Assembly (NCBI RefSeq): GCF_019139535.1
Contig: NZ_CP077073.1
Location: 1,187,001 to 1,251,000, forward strand
Length of the DNA stretch: 64,000 nt
Direction: 5' to 3'
Source of the DNA: Pseudomonas muyukensis
Lineage (GTDB): Bacteria; Pseudomonadota; Gammaproteobacteria; Pseudomonadales; Pseudomonadaceae
The notes beneath the pieces were generated by a model. It searched no databases, was not told the DNA's origin, and saw only the letters and a program-made list of their open reading frames with translations. The position numbers were made by a program, and so were the translations under genes. This document shows, one piece after another, positions 39,553-49,333 of the stretch. The stretch's first letter is position 1; each line of letters begins with the position of its first letter.

Positions 39553-39558
39553 TATAAT
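39553..39558 (+). promoter_or_regulatory. Candidate -10 box upstream of nnrD
   Basis: A perfect TATAAT 29 bases before the nnrD ATG in the 64-base gap to the divergent queG. No good -35 box is seen at the right distance, so support is partial. Confidence 0.45.
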
Positions 39559-39586
39559 TCTGCCAGACATCGGAGCCTTTGACCCC

Positions 39587-40447
39587 ATGCCTCAGACCAA
39601 ACACCCACAGAATGCCCCGCACATCCTCAGTAGCCTCACGCTGCCGGGCCTGGCGGCGCGCCCGGCGAACGCCCACAAGGGCGACTTCGGCCATGTGCTG
39701 GTGGTCGGTGGTGACCTCGGCACGGGCGGCGCGGTGATGCTCAGCGCTGAGGCGGCGCTGCGTTGCGGTGCCGGGCTGGTCAGCGTGGCAACCCGCCCCG
39801 AGCACGTGGCCGCCGGCCTTACCCGCCTGCCCGAGACCATGTGGCTGGGCGCAAGCTCGGCCAACCAGCTGATGGCCGCGCTCGAGCGCGCCACGGTGCT
39901 GGTGGTCGGCCCCGGGCTTGGCCAGGCAGCCTGGGGCCGCAGCCTGCTGTCGGCGGTGGCCAACGCGCAGCAACCGCAGGTGTGGGACGCCGATGCGCTC
40001 AACCTGCTGGCGCGCACGCCGTTGGCGTTGCCCAGTGCCAGCATCCTCACCCCGCACCCCGGGGAGGCGGCGCGGCTGCTGGGCATCTCCACCGAGGCGG
40101 TGCAGGCTGACCGGGCAGGGGCCGCGCGCAAGCTGGCGCGCCGCTATGCCAGCGTGTGCGTGCTCAAGGGCGCCGGCACCCTGGTGGCCGACCCCGCAGG
40201 CCAGCTGGCGCTGTGCGAGCGGGGGCACCCGGCCATGGCCGGTGCCGGGCTCGGCGATGTGCTGACCGGGGTGTTGGCCGCGCTGCTGGCGCAAGGGCTG
40301 CAAGCCTGGCAGGCGGCGTGCCTGGGCGTATGGCTGCATGCCTGCGCCGGCGAGCGCCTGGGCGTTAAAGGTAGAGGGCTGGCAGCCAGTGATCTGGTGC
40401 CGGTCATTAGAGCGTTATTGGAGGAGCATTCAGCGTGTCAGGTGTAA
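39587..40447 (+). CDS. nnrD: ADP/ATP-dependent NAD(P)H-hydrate dehydratase
   Basis: A 286-residue ribokinase-fold enzyme repairing hydrated NAD(P)H. GDFGHVLVVGGDLGTGGAVMLSAEAALRCGAGLVSVAT, TPHPGEAARLLG and the C-terminal HPAMAGAGLGDVLTGVLAALLAQG are the family signatures. It lacks the N-terminal epimerase (NnrE) domain found fused in E. coli. It overlaps tsaE by 13 bases. ATG 39587 was chosen because upstream in-frame sequence overlaps queG. Confidence 0.92.
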   Translation: MPQTKHPQNAPHILSSLTLPGLAARPANAHKGDFGHVLVVGGDLGTGGAVMLSAEAALRCGAGLVSVATRPEHVAAGLTRLPETMWLGASSANQLMAALERATVLVVGPGLGQAAWGRSLLSAVANAQQPQVWDADALNLLARTPLALPSASILTPHPGEAARLLGISTEAVQADRAGAARKLARRYASVCVLKGAGTLVADPAGQLALCERGHPAMAGAGLGDVLTGVLAALLAQGLQAWQAACLGVWLHACAGERLGVKGRGLAASDLVPVIRALLEEHSACQV

Positions 40448-40908
40448 CCCTGTTTCTGGCCGACGAGCCAGCCACCGTCGCCTTTGGCGCGAAGCTGGCC
40501 AAAGTGACCGGCGGTCATGGCGTGATTTTTCTCGAAGGCGACCTGGGCGCCGGCAAGACCACATTGTCACGTGGCCTGATTCGTGGCCTGGGCCACCAGG
40601 GGCCGGTGAAAAGCCCGACCTTTACCGTGGTCGAACCCTACGAAATCGGCGATATCCGTGCCTTCCACTTCGACCTGTATCGCCTGGTCGACCCGGAGGA
40701 GCTCGAGTACCTGGGCATCCGCGACTATTTCGAGGGCGATGCGCTGTGCCTGTTCGAGTGGCCCGATAAAGGCGCAGGCGTTTTGCCAAAGCCCGACCTG
40801 ACCATTACCATAAGCCCGCAAGCGGGCGGACGTTCGCTTAACCTGTCGCCGCAGGGGGCACGCGGCGAATCCTGGTGTGCCGTTCTGGCCGAAGAATTCA
40901 AACAGTAA
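40435..40908 (+). CDS. tsaE: tRNA threonylcarbamoyladenosine biosynthesis ATPase TsaE
   Basis: A 157-residue P-loop protein that assists TsaD/TsaB in making t6A37 in ANN-decoding tRNAs. Walker A GDLGAGKTTLSRGL (about residues 36-49), the conserved KSPTFTVVEPY, HFDLYRL and FEWPDKG motifs are all present. GTG start at 40435 follows GGAGGA and overlaps nnrD. It is followed by amiB, the usual order nnrD-tsaE-amiB-mutL-miaA. Confidence 0.96.
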   Translation: MSGVTLFLADEPATVAFGAKLAKVTGGHGVIFLEGDLGAGKTTLSRGLIRGLGHQGPVKSPTFTVVEPYEIGDIRAFHFDLYRLVDPEELEYLGIRDYFEGDALCLFEWPDKGAGVLPKPDLTITISPQAGGRSLNLSPQGARGESWCAVLAEEFKQ

Positions 40909-40920
40909 GTGGGGAAAGGT

Positions 40921-42351
40921 ATGCGCATACGCGCACTGGTCGCTGTCGTTGGGCTGCTGCTGACCGCGGTGACCGTTGACGCTCTGGCCGTCACTCAAGT
41001 CAAGAGCATGCGCCTGTGGCGCGCTCCGGACAACACGCGGCTGGTCTTCGACCTGTCCGGGCCTGTGCAGCACAGCGTCTTCACCCTGACCGCACCCGAT
41101 CGCCTGGTGATCGACATCAACGGCGCCACCCTCGGTGCGCCGCTGAACGTCTCCACTTCGAACACGCCGATCACCAGCGTGCGCTCGGCGCAGCGCACGC
41201 CCACCGACCTGCGGGTGGTGGTCGACCTGAAAAAGGCCGTGTCGCCGAAGAGCTTCACCCTGGCGCCGAACGCCCAGTACGGCAACCGCCTGGTGGTCGA
41301 CCTGTACGACCAGGAAGCCGACGCCATTGCCGCCAGCAACCCGACCCCGCCACCGGCGCCACAAACGCCGGCGACCACCCCGGCCGTGCCGGTGACCCCG
41401 GCGCAGCCGGCGATCAAGCTGCCGCCGGCACCGGCCGGCAAGCGCGATATCGTGGTGGCCATCGACGCCGGTCACGGCGGCGAGGACCCGGGCGCGTCAG
41501 GCTCGCGCGGCCAGCATGAAAAAGACATCGTGCTGCAGATCGCCAAGGAGCTGCAGCGCCAGATCAACACCGAGAAGGGTTACCGCGCCGAGCTGACCCG
41601 CACCGGCGACTACTTCATCCCGCTGCGCAAACGCACCGAGATCGCCCGCAAGAAGGGCGCCGACCTGTTCGTCTCGATCCACGCCGACGCCGCGCCGTCC
41701 AAGGCCGCCTTCGGCGCCTCGGTGTTCGCCCTGTCCGACCGTGGCGCCACCTCCGAGACCGCGCGCTGGTTGGCCGACACGGAAAACCGCTCCGACCTGA
41801 TCGGCGGTGCCGGCAACGTCAGCCTCGACGACAAGGACCGCATGCTTGCTGGCGTGCTGCTCGACCTGTCGATGACCGCCACCTTGAGCTCCAGCCTCAA
41901 CGTCGGGCAGAAGGTGCTGGGCAACATGGGCCGGGTCACGCCGCTGCACAAGCAGCGCGTGGAACAAGCCGGGTTCATGGTGCTGAAGTCGCCGGACATC
42001 CCGTCGATCCTGGTCGAAACCGGGTTCATCTCCAATGCCAACGAGGCCGCCAAGCTGGCCACCCGTGGCCACCAGCAAGCCCTGGCTCGCTCGATCCACA
42101 CCGGGGTTCGGCAGTTCTTCCAGCAGAACCCGCCGCCAGGCACCTACATCGCCTGGCTGCGTGACAGCGGCAAGATCGCCCAGGGCCCGCGCGAGCACAG
42201 CGTGCGCCCCGGTGAGACGCTGGCGATGATCGCCGTGCGCTATCAGGTGAGCGTCGCCGCCCTGCGCAGCAGCAACAACCTCAAGAGCGACGAGCTGAAA
42301 GTCGGCCAGCACCTCGATATCCCCACCACCGCCCTGGCGTCGCAGCAATGA
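40921..42351 (+). CDS. amiB: N-acetylmuramoyl-L-alanine amidase AmiB with LysM domain
   Basis: A 476-residue periplasmic peptidoglycan hydrolase used in daughter-cell separation. There is a signal peptide ([23 protein letters not shown]), an AMIN septal-targeting domain (about 25-135), a Pro/Thr linker, the Amidase_3 zinc domain with H185 ([13 protein letters not shown]) and E366 (LVETGFISN), and a C-terminal LysM repeat ([19 protein letters not shown]). It overlaps mutL by four bases. Confidence 0.95.
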   Translation: MRIRALVAVVGLLLTAVTVDALAVTQVKSMRLWRAPDNTRLVFDLSGPVQHSVFTLTAPDRLVIDINGATLGAPLNVSTSNTPITSVRSAQRTPTDLRVVVDLKKAVSPKSFTLAPNAQYGNRLVVDLYDQEADAIAASNPTPPPAPQTPATTPAVPVTPAQPAIKLPPAPAGKRDIVVAIDAGHGGEDPGASGSRGQHEKDIVLQIAKELQRQINTEKGYRAELTRTGDYFIPLRKRTEIARKKGADLFVSIHADAAPSKAAFGASVFALSDRGATSETARWLADTENRSDLIGGAGNVSLDDKDRMLAGVLLDLSMTATLSSSLNVGQKVLGNMGRVTPLHKQRVEQAGFMVLKSPDIPSILVETGFISNANEAAKLATRGHQQALARSIHTGVRQFFQQNPPPGTYIAWLRDSGKIAQGPREHSVRPGETLAMIAVRYQVSVAALRSSNNLKSDELKVGQHLDIPTTALASQQ

Positions 42352-44246
42352 GTGGCGGTTCGCGCATCCAGCTGCTCAGCCCGCGGCTGGCCAACCAGAT
42401 CGCCGCCGGCGAGGTGGTCGAGCGCCCCGCCTCGGTGGCCAAGGAGCTGCTGGAGAACAGCCTGGACTCCGGTGCCCGGCGCATCGAGGTCGAGGTCGAA
42501 CAGGGCGGCGTGAAGCTGCTGCGGGTGCGCGACAACGGCAGTGGCATCGCCCCCGATGACCTGCCGCTGGCCTTGGCGCGCCACGCCACCAGCAAGATCC
42601 GCGAGCTCGAGGACCTCGAAGGCGTGCTCAGCCTGGGCTTTCGCGGTGAGGCGCTGGCATCGATCAGCTCGGTGGCACGCCTGACCCTGACTTCGCGCAC
42701 CGCCGAGGCCAGTGAAGCCTGGCAGGTGGAGACCGAAGGCCGCGACATGCTCCCGCGGGTGCAGCCCGCGGCGCACCCGGTCGGCACCTCGGTGGAAGTG
42801 CGCGACCTGTTCTTCAATACCCCGGCCCGACGCAAGTTCCTCAAGGCCGAGAAGACCGAGTTCGATCACCTGCAGGAAGTGATCCGGCGCCTGGCGCTGG
42901 CGCGTTTCGACGTCGGTTTCCACCTGCGGCACAACGGCAAGACCATCTTCAGCCTGCACGAAGCCGTCGACGAGATGGCCCGGGCGCGGCGCGTCGGCAC
43001 CATTTGCGGCCCGGGTTTCCTCGAGCAGGCACTGCCGCTCGACGTCGAGCGCAACGGCTTGCGCCTGTGGGGCTGGGTTGGCCTGCCGACCTTCTCGCGC
43101 AGCCAGGCCGACCTGCAGTACTTCTTCGTCAACGGCCGCGCCGTGCGCGACAAGCTGGTCGCCCACGCCGTGCGCCAGGCCTATCGCGACGTGCTGTTCA
43201 ATGGCCGTCACCCGACCTTCGTGTTGTTCCTCGAGTGCGACCCGACCGGCGTGGACGTCAACGTCCACCCCACCAAGCACGAAGTGCGCTTCCGTGAAGG
43301 GCGCATGGTCCACGACTTCCTCTATGGCACCTTGCACCGGGCCCTGGCCGATGTGCGCCCGGAAGACCAGCTCGCGGCCCCGGCGGCGGCGAGCGAAATG
43401 GTCCGCCCCAGCGGCCAGCAGGCCGGCGAGTTCGGCCCCCAGGGCGAGATGCGCCTGGCCTCGCCGATGCTCGAGCAGCCCCAGGGCGAGCAACGCTCGA
43501 CGTTCTCCGCAGGCTCGGGTGCGGGCTATCAGTACCAGTACACGCCGCGGCCTTCGCAGCCATTGAACGTCGGCGAGGCCCAGGCGGCCTATCGCGAATT
43601 CTACGCGCCGCTGGACAACGCCAGCGCCGCGCCCAGCAGCCTGCCGCAAAGCCAGGGCGACATTCCGCCGTTGGGCTACGCCCTGGCCCAGCTCAAGGGT
43701 ATCTACATCCTGGCCGAAAACGCCGTCGGCCTGGTGCTGGTGGACATGCACGCGGCCCATGAACGCATCATGTACGAGCGCCTCAAGGTGGCCATGGCCA
43801 GCGAAGGCCTGAGCGGCCAGCCGCTGTTGGTGCCGGAGTCGCTGGCGCTGAGCCAGCGCGAAGCCGACTGCGCCGAGGAGCACGCCCAGTGGTTCCAGCG
43901 CCTGGGCTTCGAGCTGCAGCGCCTGGGCCCCGAGACCCTGGCGATCCGCCAGATTCCTGCGCTGCTCAAGCAGGCCGAGGCCAACCGCCTGGTCCAGGAC
44001 GTGCTCGCCGACCTCATGGAGTACGGCACCAGCGACCGTATCCAGGCGCACCTCAACGAGCTGCTCGGGACCATGGCCTGCCACGGCGCGGTGCGTGCCA
44101 ACCGGCGCCTGGCCATCGCGGAAATGAACGCGCTGCTGCGCGACATGGAAAACACCGAGCGCAGCGGCCAGTGCAACCATGGCCGGCCGACCTGGACCCA
44201 GATGGGCCTGGACGACCTGGACAAGCTGTTCCTGCGGGGCCGATAA
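42348..44246 (+). CDS. mutL: DNA mismatch repair protein MutL
   Basis: A 632-residue mismatch-repair coordinator. The N-terminal GHKL ATPase has [17 protein letters not shown] and [13 protein letters not shown]. After a Gln/Pro-rich linker (about 350-440) the C-terminal dimer domain carries D466-M-H-A-x2-E472-x4-E477, the metal endonuclease motif absent from E. coli MutL, and a [10 protein letters not shown] segment. It is translationally coupled to amiB and followed by miaA one base after its stop. Confidence 0.97.
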   Translation: MSGGSRIQLLSPRLANQIAAGEVVERPASVAKELLENSLDSGARRIEVEVEQGGVKLLRVRDNGSGIAPDDLPLALARHATSKIRELEDLEGVLSLGFRGEALASISSVARLTLTSRTAEASEAWQVETEGRDMLPRVQPAAHPVGTSVEVRDLFFNTPARRKFLKAEKTEFDHLQEVIRRLALARFDVGFHLRHNGKTIFSLHEAVDEMARARRVGTICGPGFLEQALPLDVERNGLRLWGWVGLPTFSRSQADLQYFFVNGRAVRDKLVAHAVRQAYRDVLFNGRHPTFVLFLECDPTGVDVNVHPTKHEVRFREGRMVHDFLYGTLHRALADVRPEDQLAAPAAASEMVRPSGQQAGEFGPQGEMRLASPMLEQPQGEQRSTFSAGSGAGYQYQYTPRPSQPLNVGEAQAAYREFYAPLDNASAAPSSLPQSQGDIPPLGYALAQLKGIYILAENAVGLVLVDMHAAHERIMYERLKVAMASEGLSGQPLLVPESLALSQREADCAEEHAQWFQRLGFELQRLGPETLAIRQIPALLKQAEANRLVQDVLADLMEYGTSDRIQAHLNELLGTMACHGAVRANRRLAIAEMNALLRDMENTERSGQCNHGRPTWTQMGLDDLDKLFLRGR

Positions 44247-44247
44247 G

Positions 44248-45219
44248 ATGAGCGCGAAACCCCCGGCGATTTTCCTCATGGGCCCGACCGCGGCCGGCAA
44301 GACCGACCTGGCCATCGAGCTGACCAAGGTGCTGCCTTGCGAGCTGATCAGCGTCGACTCGGCCCTGGTCTACCGCGGCATGGACATCGGTACCGCGAAA
44401 CCCTCCAAGGCGGTGCTGGCCGCCCACCCGCACCGGCTGATCGACATCCTCGACCCGGCCGAAAGCTATTCGGCCAAGCGCTTCTGCACCGATGCCCTCG
44501 AGGCCATGGCCGAGATCACCGCGCGCGGCAAGATCCCGCTGCTGGTCGGCGGCACCATGCTTTATTACAAGGCGCTGGTCGAGGGCCTGGCCGACATGCC
44601 GGCCGCCGACCCTGCGGTGCGCGCCGAGCTCGAGGCCCAGGCCAGTACCCTGGGCCTGGCCGAGCTGCACCGCCAGCTGGCCGAAGTGGACCCGGAATCG
44701 GCCGCGCGTATCCATCCGAATGACCCGCAGCGGCTGATTCGCGCGCTTGAGGTGTACCGTGTCAGCGGCGAAAGCATGACCGCCCACCGGCAGCGTCAAT
44801 TCGCGGAAAGTCGCGGCGCAGACGCAGGCGCGGACGGGCATTTGCCCTATACTGTCGCCAGCCTGGCGATAGCGCCTACAGATCGTCACATTTTGCATGA
44901 GCGAATTGCGTTACGATTTTCGCAGATGCTGGAACAGGGCTTCATCGACGAGGTCCGAACGCTGCGAGGCAGAAGTGACTTGCACGCGGAACTGCCGTCT
45001 ATACGGGCAGTGGGATATCGGCAGGTCTGGGACTATCTCGACGGCAAGCTGTCTGAGAATGAGATGCGTGAACGCGGTATCATTGCCACGCGCCAGCTGG
45101 CCAAGCGCCAATTCACCTGGCTGCGCGGCTGGCACGACGTACACTGGCTGGATAGCCTGGCCTGCGACAATCTGTCCCGCACCTTGAAATACCTGGGGAC
45201 CGTCTCCATATTGAGCTGA
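44248..45219 (+). CDS. miaA: tRNA dimethylallyltransferase MiaA
   Basis: A 323-residue enzyme adding the dimethylallyl group to A37 of tRNAs reading UNN codons. P-loop [11 protein letters not shown] (about residues 12-22), the [16 protein letters not shown] motif, [10 protein letters not shown] and [12 protein letters not shown] are family hallmarks. The gene's 3' third is less GC-rich than its neighbours; in pseudomonads hfq promoters often lie in this region. It starts one base after mutL. Confidence 0.96.
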   Translation: MSAKPPAIFLMGPTAAGKTDLAIELTKVLPCELISVDSALVYRGMDIGTAKPSKAVLAAHPHRLIDILDPAESYSAKRFCTDALEAMAEITARGKIPLLVGGTMLYYKALVEGLADMPAADPAVRAELEAQASTLGLAELHRQLAEVDPESAARIHPNDPQRLIRALEVYRVSGESMTAHRQRQFAESRGADAGADGHLPYTVASLAIAPTDRHILHERIALRFSQMLEQGFIDEVRTLRGRSDLHAELPSIRAVGYRQVWDYLDGKLSENEMRERGIIATRQLAKRQFTWLRGWHDVHWLDSLACDNLSRTLKYLGTVSILS

Positions 45220-45313
45220 GTCCCTGCCAAATGCCGTCTATTCTTGCGAAGGGGCGGCATAATTTATCGATTTTCTTGATTTTCTACTATTGATCCTTAC
45301 AGGAGTGCGGCAT

Positions 45314-45574
45314 ATGTCAAAAGGGCATTCGCTACAAGACCCTTACTTGAACACCTTGAGAAAAGAAAAAGTCCCGGTTTCGATCTATCTGGTCAACGGG
45401 ATCAAGCTGCAGGGCCAGATCGAATCCTTCGACCAGTTCGTTGTGCTGCTGAAGAACACCGTCAGCCAGATGGTCTACAAGCACGCCATTTCGACCGTCG
45501 TCCCTGCCCGTCCGGTTCGCCTGCCAAGCCCGACTGATGCCGATCACGGCGATAGCGAGCCAGGCAACGCTTGA
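45314..45574 (+). CDS. hfq: RNA chaperone Hfq
   Basis: An 86-residue Sm-like hexameric RNA chaperone that pairs small RNAs with mRNAs and, in pseudomonads, serves catabolite repression with Crc. Sm1 ([20 protein letters not shown] and [15 protein letters not shown]) and Sm2 ([11 protein letters not shown]) are intact. ATG 45314 follows CAGGAG; the upstream in-frame ATA start is unlikely. The short acidic C-terminal tail is typical of Pseudomonas Hfq. Sixteen bases separate it from hflX. Confidence 0.98.
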   Translation: MSKGHSLQDPYLNTLRKEKVPVSIYLVNGIKLQGQIESFDQFVVLLKNTVSQMVYKHAISTVVPARPVRLPSPTDADHGDSEPGNA

Positions 45575-45589
45575 AAGTAGGAGCCTGCA

Positions 45590-46891
45590 TTGTTCTTTGA
45601 GCGCCACGGTGGTGGTGAGCGAGCGCTGCTCGTTCACTTGGAAGGTCAGAACCCTGAGGCGCGCGAAGACCCGCAGGAGTTTCAGGAGCTGGCGCTGTCG
45701 GCCGGAGCCGATATCGTCTCGCTGGTAACAGTGGCGCGGCATCAGCCCACCGCCAAGTTTCTGATCGGCAGCGGCAAGGTCGAGGAGCTACGCGACCTGG
45801 TCCATTCGGCCGAAGCCGACCTGGTGATTTTCAATCACACCCTCACGCCCAGCCAGGAACGCAACCTCGAACGTGTCTTCGAGTGTCGCGTGCTGGACCG
45901 TACCGGGCTGATTCTCGATATCTTCGCCCAACGGGCGCGTACTCACGAAGGCAAGCTGCAGGTCGAACTGGCCCAGCTCGAGCACATGAGCACGCGGCTG
46001 GTGCGCGGCTGGACCCACCTTGAGCGGCAGAAGGGTGGTATCGGCTTGCGCGGCCCGGGCGAGACCCAGCTGGAAACCGACCGCCGACTGCTGCGGGTGC
46101 GCCTGCGCCAGATCAAGGCACGCCTGGAGAAGGTGCGCAGCCAGCGCGAGCAGGCCCGTCGCGGGCGCAAGCGCGCGGACATCCCGTCGGTGTCGCTGGT
46201 GGGCTACACCAACGCCGGCAAGTCGACCCTGTTCAACGCCCTTACCCAGTCCGAGGTGTATGCCGCCGACCAGCTGTTCGCCACCCTCGACCCGACCCTG
46301 CGCCGGCTCGAGCTGGCCGACCTGGGGCCGATCGTGCTGGCCGACACCGTGGGCTTCATTCGCCACCTGCCGCACAAGCTGGTCGAGGCATTTCGGGCTA
46401 CGCTCGAAGAGTCGAGCAACTCCGACCTGCTGCTGCACGTGATCGACGCCCATGAGCCCGAGCGCATGGAGCAGATCGAGCAGGTACTGGCGGTGCTGGG
46501 CGAGATCGGCGCCGAGAGCTTGCCGATCCTCGAGGTGTATAACAAACTCGACCTGCTCGAGGATGTCGAGCCGCAGATCCAGCGCGATGCCGATGGCAAG
46601 CCGCAACGGGTCTGGGTATCGGCACGCGACGGACGCGGCCTGGAGCTGGTGGGCCAGGCGGTGGCCGAGTTGCTGGGGGACGACCTGTATGTCGGCACCC
46701 TGCGCCTGGAGCAGCGATTTGCCCGCTTGCGCGCGCAATTCTTTGCCCTGGGTGCCGTGCAGAGTGAAGAGCATGATGAAGAAGGGCGCAGCCTGCTGAG
46801 CGTGCGACTGCCCAGGGTCGAGCTGAATCGCCTGGTCAGCCGCGAAGGCATGGAGCCGCAAGTGTTTGTCGAGCAACACACTTTGCAATAA
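45590..46891 (+). CDS. hflX: GTPase HflX
   Basis: A 433-residue ribosome-splitting GTPase active under stress. The N-terminal HflX domain (with SGKVEEL, GPGETQLETDRRLL) and coiled coil precede the G domain: G1 GYTNAGKSTL, G3 DTVGFI, G4 NKLDLL. Start is a TTG at 45590 with GTAGGAG upstream. It sits in the conserved hfq-hflX-hflK-hflC order. Confidence 0.95.
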   Translation: MFFERHGGGERALLVHLEGQNPEAREDPQEFQELALSAGADIVSLVTVARHQPTAKFLIGSGKVEELRDLVHSAEADLVIFNHTLTPSQERNLERVFECRVLDRTGLILDIFAQRARTHEGKLQVELAQLEHMSTRLVRGWTHLERQKGGIGLRGPGETQLETDRRLLRVRLRQIKARLEKVRSQREQARRGRKRADIPSVSLVGYTNAGKSTLFNALTQSEVYAADQLFATLDPTLRRLELADLGPIVLADTVGFIRHLPHKLVEAFRATLEESSNSDLLLHVIDAHEPERMEQIEQVLAVLGEIGAESLPILEVYNKLDLLEDVEPQIQRDADGKPQRVWVSARDGRGLELVGQAVAELLGDDLYVGTLRLEQRFARLRAQFFALGAVQSEEHDEEGRSLLSVRLPRVELNRLVSREGMEPQVFVEQHTLQ

Positions 46892-46987
46892 ATGCCCGTC
46901 GAGGTCGGCGGGCAGCGGTGACAGGCATTCTGTAGCATTGGACGGCGCGCCGTGGGCGCGTCTTTGCTTTATCAGATGGAGAGCGCT

Positions 46988-48172
46988 ATGGCTTGGAACG
47001 AGCCGGGTGGCAACTCGAACAATCAGGATCCCTGGGGCGGCCGCCGTAATGGTGGCGGCGGTGGTGGCGACAAGAAAGGTCCACCGGATCTGGACGAGGC
47101 CTTCCGCAAGCTGCAGGACAGCCTGAACGGCATGTTCGGCAGTGGCAAGAAACGCGGTGGCGGTGGTGACCGCAACATCGGCAAGGGTGGCAGCTTCGGC
47201 TTGCTGGGCATCGGCCTGGCGGTGCTGGCGGCGATCTGGCTGTACAACGCCGTGTACGTGGTGGACGAGCAGGAGCAGGCCGTGGTGCTGCGCTTCGGCA
47301 AGTACTACGAGACCGTCGGTCCCGGCCTGAATATCTATTTCCCGCCGATCGACCGCAAGTACATGGAAAACGTGACCCGCGAGCGGGCGTACACCAAGCA
47401 GGGGCAGATGCTCACCGAAGACGAGAACATCGTCGAAGTGCCGCTGACCGTGCAGTACCGCATCAGCAACCTGCAGGACTTCGTGCTCAACGTCGACCAG
47501 CCGGAAGTCAGCCTGCAGCATGCGACCGACAGCGCCCTGCGCCACGTGGTGGGTTCCACCTCGATGGACCAGGTGCTGACCGAGGGCCGCGAGCAGATGG
47601 CCGTGGACATCCGCGAGCGTCTGCAGCGTTTCCTCGACACCTACCGCACCGGTATCACCGTCACCCAGGTCAACGTGCAGAGCGCGGCAGCCCCGCGTGA
47701 AGTGCAGGAAGCCTTCGACGACGTGATCCGTGCCCGTGAAGACGAGCAGCGGGCGCGCAACCAGGCCGAGTCCTACGCCAACGGCGTGGTGCCGGAGGCC
47801 CGTGGCCAGGCGCAGCGCATCATCGAGGACGCCAACGGCTACCGCGACGAAGTCATCGCCCGCGCCAAGGGTGAGGCCGATCGCTTCAGCAAGCTGGTCA
47901 CCGAGTACCGCAAGGCGCCGGAAGTCACGCGTCAGCGCCTGTACCTGGACACCATGCAGGAGGTTTACAGCAACTCCAGCAAGGTCCTAGTCACGGCCAA
48001 GGACGGGCAGAACAACCTGCTCTACCTGCCGCTGGACAAGATGGTCGAAGGTAGCCGCAGCACCCCTGCAGCGCCGGTCGGCAGCGTTTCGCCGTCGGTC
48101 AATGACGCCGCCGCGCGCGCCGCCCAGGACCTGCAACCACAACCGCCGCTGCGTTCCAGGGAGAGCCGCTGA
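46988..48172 (+). CDS. hflK: FtsH protease regulator HflK
   Basis: A 394-residue inner-membrane SPFH protein that forms large cages with HflC around FtsH. The N-terminus is Gly/Asn-rich and cytoplasmic (MAWNEPGGNSNNQDPWGG), then one membrane helix (GLLGIGLAVLAAIWLYNAVYVV, about 68-89) and the periplasmic SPFH/PHB domain with long coiled coil. Its TGA shares a base with the hflC ATG, suggesting coupled synthesis of the partners. Confidence 0.95.
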   Translation: MAWNEPGGNSNNQDPWGGRRNGGGGGGDKKGPPDLDEAFRKLQDSLNGMFGSGKKRGGGGDRNIGKGGSFGLLGIGLAVLAAIWLYNAVYVVDEQEQAVVLRFGKYYETVGPGLNIYFPPIDRKYMENVTRERAYTKQGQMLTEDENIVEVPLTVQYRISNLQDFVLNVDQPEVSLQHATDSALRHVVGSTSMDQVLTEGREQMAVDIRERLQRFLDTYRTGITVTQVNVQSAAAPREVQEAFDDVIRAREDEQRARNQAESYANGVVPEARGQAQRIIEDANGYRDEVIARAKGEADRFSKLVTEYRKAPEVTRQRLYLDTMQEVYSNSSKVLVTAKDGQNNLLYLPLDKMVEGSRSTPAAPVGSVSPSVNDAAARAAQDLQPQPPLRSRESR

Positions 48173-49041
48173 TGAGCAATAAATCGCTGTTCGCCCTGAT
48201 CGGCGCCGTGGTGCTGGCGATCGTCGCCTGGAACTGCTTCTACATCGTCTCGCAAACTGAGCGCGCGGTACTGCTGCAGTTCGGTCGCGTGGTCAAGGCC
48301 GATGTCCAGCCTGGCCTGCATGTGAAGGTGCCGTACGTGAACCAGGTGCGCAAGTTCGACGCCCGCCTGATGACCCTCGACGCCCCGACCCAGCGTTTCC
48401 TGACGCTGGAGAAGAAAGCCGTGATGGTCGATGCCTATGCCAAGTGGCGGGTGAAGGACGCCGAGCGTTTCTACACCGCGACCTCGGGCATGAAGCAGAT
48501 CGCCGACGAGCGCCTGTCGCGTCGTCTGGAAAGCGGCCTGCGTGACCAGTTCGGTAAACGCACCCTGCACGAAGTGGTTTCCGGTGAACGTGACGCGCTG
48601 ATGGCCGACATCACCGCTTCGCTGAACCGCATGGCCAGCAAGGAGCTGGGCATCGAGGTGGTCGACGTGCGCGTCAAGGCCATCGACCTGCCGAAGGAAG
48701 TCAACCGCAGCGTGTTCGACCGCATGAGCACCGAGCGTGAGCGTGAGGCCCGCGAGCACCGCGCCAAGGGTAACGAGCTGGCTGAAGGTATTCGTGCCGA
48801 CGCCGACCGCCAGCGCCGCGTGCTGCTGGCCGAAGCGTATCGTGAAGCGGAAGAGACCCGCGGTGATGGCGACGCCCAGGCGGCGGCCATCTATGCCAAG
48901 GCCTACACCCAGGACGCCGATTTCTATGCGTTCTACCGTAGCCTCAAGGCCTATCGCGAAAGCTTCTCCAGCAAGAGCGACGTGCTGGTCCTGGACGCGA
49001 AGAACGAGTTCTTCCGCTACCTGGACAAGAGCAAGCCCTGA
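48172..49041 (+). CDS. hflC: FtsH protease regulator HflC
   Basis: A 289-residue partner of HflK. One N-terminal membrane helix (LFALIGAVVLAIVAWNCFYIV) precedes an SPFH domain (QTERAVLLQFGRVV) and a helical region (STEREREAREHRAKGNELAEGIRADADRQ, shown in part). It is followed by a terminator and about 290 bases before hisZ. No DUF2065 gene, sometimes found here in other pseudomonads, is visible in that gap. Confidence 0.95.
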   Translation: MSNKSLFALIGAVVLAIVAWNCFYIVSQTERAVLLQFGRVVKADVQPGLHVKVPYVNQVRKFDARLMTLDAPTQRFLTLEKKAVMVDAYAKWRVKDAERFYTATSGMKQIADERLSRRLESGLRDQFGKRTLHEVVSGERDALMADITASLNRMASKELGIEVVDVRVKAIDLPKEVNRSVFDRMSTEREREAREHRAKGNELAEGIRADADRQRRVLLAEAYREAEETRGDGDAQAAAIYAKAYTQDADFYAFYRSLKAYRESFSSKSDVLVLDAKNEFFRYLDKSKP

Positions 49042-49128
49042 TGGCACTCGCATGAGGGAACGCCCCGTCTGGCAGCTAAAATGCCAGGCGGGGTGCATCC
49101 TGAATGAAAAGGGGTGTATGATGCGGCA

Positions 49129-49151
49129 GCCGGGAAATTCCCGGCTTTTTT
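49129..49151 (+). terminator. Intrinsic terminator after hflC
   Basis: GCCGGG (49129-49134), loop AAATT, CCCGGC (49140-49145), then six T. It ends the hfq-hflXKC transcript. The remaining 180 bases before hisZ show no gene that I can support. Confidence 0.88.
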
Positions 49152-49333
49152 GCGTCTGCAAGGTTGATTGGCCGCTGGCCTGTTGACGGTTTGGTCAGGA
49201 CGCAAGGCAATTCGAGGGTATTGGCTACGGTGGTTGCGCTGGGATCGGTGCTGCCCGCTATTGTGCGCCAATGCCTGCTTTACTCACGGCTCGCCAGCTG
49301 GCAGGCCGCCCGGACCAGAGGGGAAATGGCGTA

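Noticed and set aside
44820..45219. Lower GC at the 3' end of miaA as a sign of horizontal transfer
   Set aside because: The MiaA protein stays conserved to its end and the region plausibly holds hfq promoters; no mobile element is nearby.
49042..49333. Possible small DUF2065 gene between hflC and hisZ
   Set aside because: No frame in this gap shows the two-helix pattern expected; only a terminator is supported.
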